The notes beneath the pieces are model-generated. The model was given only the letters and a program-made list of their open reading frames with translations, searched no databases and had not been told where the DNA came from. Below, in pieces: positions 20,604 to 23,324 of a DNA stretch of 23,324 bases; within the stretch, counting starts at the first letter, position 1; each line of letters begins with the position of its first letter. The stretch is from contig JAXIOW010000064.1 of NCBI GenBank assembly GCA_045403215.1, positions 1 through 23,324 of the forward strand, given 5' to 3'. The translations under genes and the position numbers were made by a program. Source of the stretch: NS-12 sp045403215. Its GTDB lineage: Bacteria; Nitrospirota; Nitrospiria; Nitrospirales; NS-4.

Positions 20604-23255
20604 ATGGACGTCATCACCACGCATCTCAACGCGGACTTCGACGGCTTGGCCTCAATGGTCGCAGGGCGCAAACTCTATCCAGGCGCCGCGCTGGTTTTTC
20701 CTGGAGGCACTCAGGAGACGGTCCAGTGTTTCCTGGCCGTCCACGACCTCGGCGTCACGCGGCTGAAGGAACTCGATCTCAATCAGGTCACGCGGCTGAT
20801 TCTCATGGACTGCCAGGAGGCGGAGCGGATCGGGCCTCTCCGGGGCCTCGTCGGGAAACCTGGAGTGCTTCTTCACATCTACGATCACCACCCGGTCGCG
20901 GACCAGCACACCGACGCGGCGACTCCTGTCCGCGCCGACCTCCGCGTGGTCGAACCGGTTGGCGCGACCACGACGATCCTAATCGAGCAGCTGCAACAGC
21001 ACCGGGTCCCGATCTCGCCGTTCGAGGCGACGGTCCTCGCTCTGGGGCTCTACGAGGAGACCGGCTCGCTGGCCTATGCCTCGACGACGCCGCGGGACCT
21101 GGAGGCCGCTGCCCACCTCTTGCGCGCCGGCGCGGACCTCAACGTCGTCACGGACACGCTGCGGAGCCCTCTGGACCCGGACCAAATCGCGCTGCTCAAC
21201 GACCTCCTCCATTCGAGCGAAACCTACTACCTCGAAGGCCGCAAGATCCTTCTGGCCGTCAGCGCCTACGACCGCTACAAGGGCGACCTCGCCGAAGTCG
21301 TGCACAAGCTGGCAGATATGGAGGGGCTCGACGCGGTGGTCGCGGCGATCGCGATGGATGACAAGATCGAAGTCATCGGCCGGAGCCGGCGGTCCGAGAT
21401 CGATGTGGGACAGATCGCTCGGGAGTTCGGCGGCGGTGGCCACGCCGTCGCGGCGGCAGCCAGCGTCAAGGGGCGGACCTTGGTCGAGGTCAAAGAGCGG
21501 CTGGCGCAGTTGCTGACCGAACGCTACCACCCGACCCTGCTGGCGAAAGACGTCATGACCAGGCCGGTCAAGGCTGTCGCGTCGGATGTCACGGTCGCCG
21601 ACGCCGAAGTCCGCATGACCAAGTACGAGGTGAACGTCCTGCCCGTGCTGGACGGCATGGAACGCTACTTCGGCCTGGTCTCGCGCGAGATCATCCAGAA
21701 GGCCCTCTTCCACAAGCTCGGCAAGGCCCCGGTGCTCGACCTGCTTCAGACCGACGCTTACACCGCAACGCCGGAGACGCCGTTTCGTGAGATCGAGGCG
21801 CACATGATCGAGCGCAACCAGCGCTTCGTCCCGGTGCTCCAAGAATCCAAAGTAGTCGGGGTCATCACCCGGACGGATCTCCTCCGTACGCTCCACAACG
21901 ACGTCCTGCTGGCCGCGAGAGCACGGGTCAAGGGTCAGCCCTTGCCTGCCGAGCAGAGCCCGTCTCCTTTCAGGCGCAACCTCAAGGGAGTCCTGCGGGA
22001 ACGCCTGCCGGAGCGGGTCTTCACTTTGCTGGAGCGAGCTGGCGAACTGGCCGAGCGGAAGGGAGTATCGGCGTTCGTCGTGGGAGGGTTTGTGCGGGAT
22101 CTCTTGGTGGGCCGGCCCAACCTGGACCTGGACCTCGTCATCGAAGGGGACGGCATCGCATACGCGCGGGCGCTGGGAGCCCAGGTCAATACGACGGTGA
22201 AGGTCCACGACCGCTTCGGCACGGCTGTTCTGGTGTTCTCTGACGGGTTCAAGCTGGATGTCGCCACCGCCCGGACGGAATACTACGAATACCCGACCGC
22301 TCTTCCCACCGTCGAGCGCAGCTCGATCAAGAAGGACCTCTACCGCCGCGACTTCACGATCAACACACTGGCCATCCGCCTGAATGCCGGTCACTTCGGG
22401 GATCTGATTGATTTCTACGGCGGCCAGCACGACCTCAAGGAAAAGACGATCCGCGTGCTGCACAGCCTGAGCTTCGTCGAGGACCCGACCCGCGTCTTTC
22501 GGGCCGTCCGCTTCGAGCACCGGTTCGGCTTCCGGTTGGGCAAGGAGACGCTTACGCTGATCAAAGGCGCTGTGAAAATGGATCTCTTCCATCGTCTCTC
22601 TGGCTCCCGACTCCTGGACGAACTCATTCTCTTGTTCTCCGAGGAGGAGCCGCGCAAGGCCATCGCCCGCCTGGCGGAACTGGACCTGCTCCGATTCATC
22701 CACCCGATCCTCAGGTGGTCGCCGCGGCTGGAGTCACTAATGAAGGGTGTTGAAGACGCCTTGGATTGGTACAAGCTGCTCTATCTGGGCCGGAAAATGG
22801 ATGGCTGGGTGGTTTACTTCACTGCGTTGATGGAAGCGGTACCGGACAAGGCCGTGCGCGAGGCTCTCATGCGGTTGCCGGTGCCGGAGCGACAGGCGGA
22901 AAAAATTCGCGCGGGCCGGTACACCTCGTACGCGATCCTCCGCCGATTGGCAAAACGGCAGCCGTTAACGCCAGCCGAAACCTACCGGACGTTACTGGGA
23001 CTCTCCGACGAGGTCCTGCTGTTCCTCCTGGCCAAGACGAAATCGGATTCGGTCAAGCGGCAGATCTCTGCCTACCTGACGACCTATCAGCATGTGAAAC
23101 CGACTCTGTCGGGAGACGATCTGAAAACCCTGGGCCTCAAGCCCGGACCGATCTACAAGAAGATCCTGGACCGCCTGCTCGACGCACGCCTGAACGGCGA
23201 AGTGAAAACCAAAGCCGACGAACGTAAGCTGGTAAAGAAGCTCGCGAAGGCGTGA
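20604..23255 (+). CDS. DHH-DHHA1-CBS-CBS-tRNA nucleotidyltransferase fusion (A-adding type)
   Basis: An 883-residue multidomain protein. Domains in order: DHH phosphoesterase (1-160; NADFDG with Asp11/Asp13, Asp69, DHH at 94-96, YEETGSL); DHHA1 with GGGGHAVAAAA (277-286); two CBS domains (about 315-370 and 382-432); class II nucleotidyltransferase (about 460-883). The last has VGGFVRD (493-499), NLDLDLVIEG with Asp508/Asp510, a complete RRDFTIN (581-587) and EDPTR (626-630). This architecture is known from A-adding enzymes such as the large Aquifex aeolicus protein, by recall. The DHH part resembles nanoRNase/phosphatase NrnA; the CBS pair may sense adenosine nucleotides. It begins 10 bases after the first nucleotidyltransferase gene, so the two are very likely co-transcribed. 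Confidence 0.92.
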   Translation: MDVITTHLNADFDGLASMVAGRKLYPGAALVFPGGTQETVQCFLAVHDLGVTRLKELDLNQVTRLILMDCQEAERIGPLRGLVGKPGVLLHIYDHHPVADQHTDAATPVRADLRVVEPVGATTTILIEQLQQHRVPISPFEATVLALGLYEETGSLAYASTTPRDLEAAAHLLRAGADLNVVTDTLRSPLDPDQIALLNDLLHSSETYYLEGRKILLAVSAYDRYKGDLAEVVHKLADMEGLDAVVAAIAMDDKIEVIGRSRRSEIDVGQIAREFGGGGHAVAAAASVKGRTLVEVKERLAQLLTERYHPTLLAKDVMTRPVKAVASDVTVADAEVRMTKYEVNVLPVLDGMERYFGLVSREIIQKALFHKLGKAPVLDLLQTDAYTATPETPFREIEAHMIERNQRFVPVLQESKVVGVITRTDLLRTLHNDVLLAARARVKGQPLPAEQSPSPFRRNLKGVLRERLPERVFTLLERAGELAERKGVSAFVVGGFVRDLLVGRPNLDLDLVIEGDGIAYARALGAQVNTTVKVHDRFGTAVLVFSDGFKLDVATARTEYYEYPTALPTVERSSIKKDLYRRDFTINTLAIRLNAGHFGDLIDFYGGQHDLKEKTIRVLHSLSFVEDPTRVFRAVRFEHRFGFRLGKETLTLIKGAVKMDLFHRLSGSRLLDELILLFSEEEPRKAIARLAELDLLRFIHPILRWSPRLESLMKGVEDALDWYKLLYLGRKMDGWVVYFTALMEAVPDKAVREALMRLPVPERQAEKIRAGRYTSYAILRRLAKRQPLTPAETYRTLLGLSDEVLLFLLAKTKSDSVKRQISAYLTTYQHVKPTLSGDDLKTLGLKPGPIYKKILDRLLDARLNGEVKTKADERKLVKKLAKA

Positions 23256-23276
23256 CGGCGGTTAGGAGTGCCTGCC

Positions 23277-23324
23277 ATGCTTGTGCCATGGAGATTTATC
23301 GGTGCCCTGCTCAGATTCGTCATG
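23277..23324 (+). CDS. N-terminal start of an unidentified, probably membrane protein (partial)
   Basis: An ATG at 23277, preceded by TAGGAG about 10 bases upstream, opens a frame that runs off the right edge after 16 codons (MLVPWRFIGALLRFVM). The hydrophobic and basic mix suggests the first membrane segment of an inner-membrane protein. It follows the fusion nucleotidyltransferase by 21 bases on the same strand and could belong to that operon. Too short to identify. Confidence 0.4.
   Translation, partial: MLVPWRFIGALLRFVM

Noticed and set aside
20979..22703. A 574-residue open frame antisense to the DHH-CBS-nucleotidyltransferase fusion
   Set aside because: It mirrors a well-supported gene in GC-rich sequence; the translation shows no domain, start context or folding pattern.
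1..23324. CRISPR array, insertion sequence, rRNA, toxin-antitoxin or restriction genes
   Set aside because: No regularly spaced direct repeats, transposase, rRNA core sequence or matching protein motifs were seen on either strand.

Overview
The window is GC-rich (roughly 60-65% by eye), gene-dense and almost entirely chromosomal housekeeping. A complete Tol-Pal envelope locus, several lipoproteins and a hopanoid-type squalene synthase point to a diderm (Gram-negative-type) bacterium. The gene set and order (tol-pal followed by mutL-miaA-mtnP, plus two tRNA nucleotidyltransferases, one fused to DHH and CBS domains) would fit Nitrospirota (Nitrospira-like) or a relative. That placement is inference from memory, with moderate confidence. 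I see no rRNA, CRISPR array, transposase, integron or phage gene.

Layout. (1) 1-3584, plus strand: the end of a SAM methyltransferase-like gene, then a closely spaced run of a MEMO1-family protein, a HAD hydrolase, a cobalamin-binding (BtuF-like) protein without signal peptide, and presqualene diphosphate synthase HpnD. A hairpin at 3605-3634 separates this run from a convergent monohaem cytochrome c with its own strong promoter. (2) 17400 down to 4341, minus strand: a run of about 13 kb starting at a near-consensus sigma-70 promoter. It reads tRNA-Val, tRNA-Asp, tolQ, tolR, tolA, tolB, pal, two CpoB/YbgF-like TPR genes, mutL, miaA, mtnP, a PfkB kinase, a PilF-like TPR lipoprotein, rodZ and cdd. 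Many junctions are 4-base ATGA overlaps or abutting stop/start codons, so much of it is probably co-transcribed and translationally coupled. (3) 17445-19118, minus strand: xerD, then a 1-Cys peroxiredoxin with its own promoter and a textbook terminator. (4) 19256-23255, plus strand: two tandem tRNA nucleotidyltransferase genes. The second carries N-terminal DHH/DHHA1 phosphoesterase and CBS-pair domains. A small partial gene begins at the right edge.

How the genes work together. TolQRA-B-Pal-CpoB is the trans-envelope machine that constricts the outer membrane at division. RodZ and the PilF-like lipoprotein also act in the cell envelope. MutL and MiaA serve DNA repair and tRNA modification. 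MtnP, the PfkB kinase and Cdd are nucleoside/purine salvage enzymes. The two nucleotidyltransferases probably finish tRNA 3' ends, possibly as separate CC- and A-adding enzymes.

The most noteworthy observations are: the tandem nucleotidyltransferases with divergent motifs in the first copy; the duplicated CpoB-like genes, where the first copy is split by an apparent frameshift in a GC dinucleotide repeat (12172-12180); and a tRNA-headed promoter that appears to feed the Tol-Pal operon. I found no clearly novel defence or mobile system.
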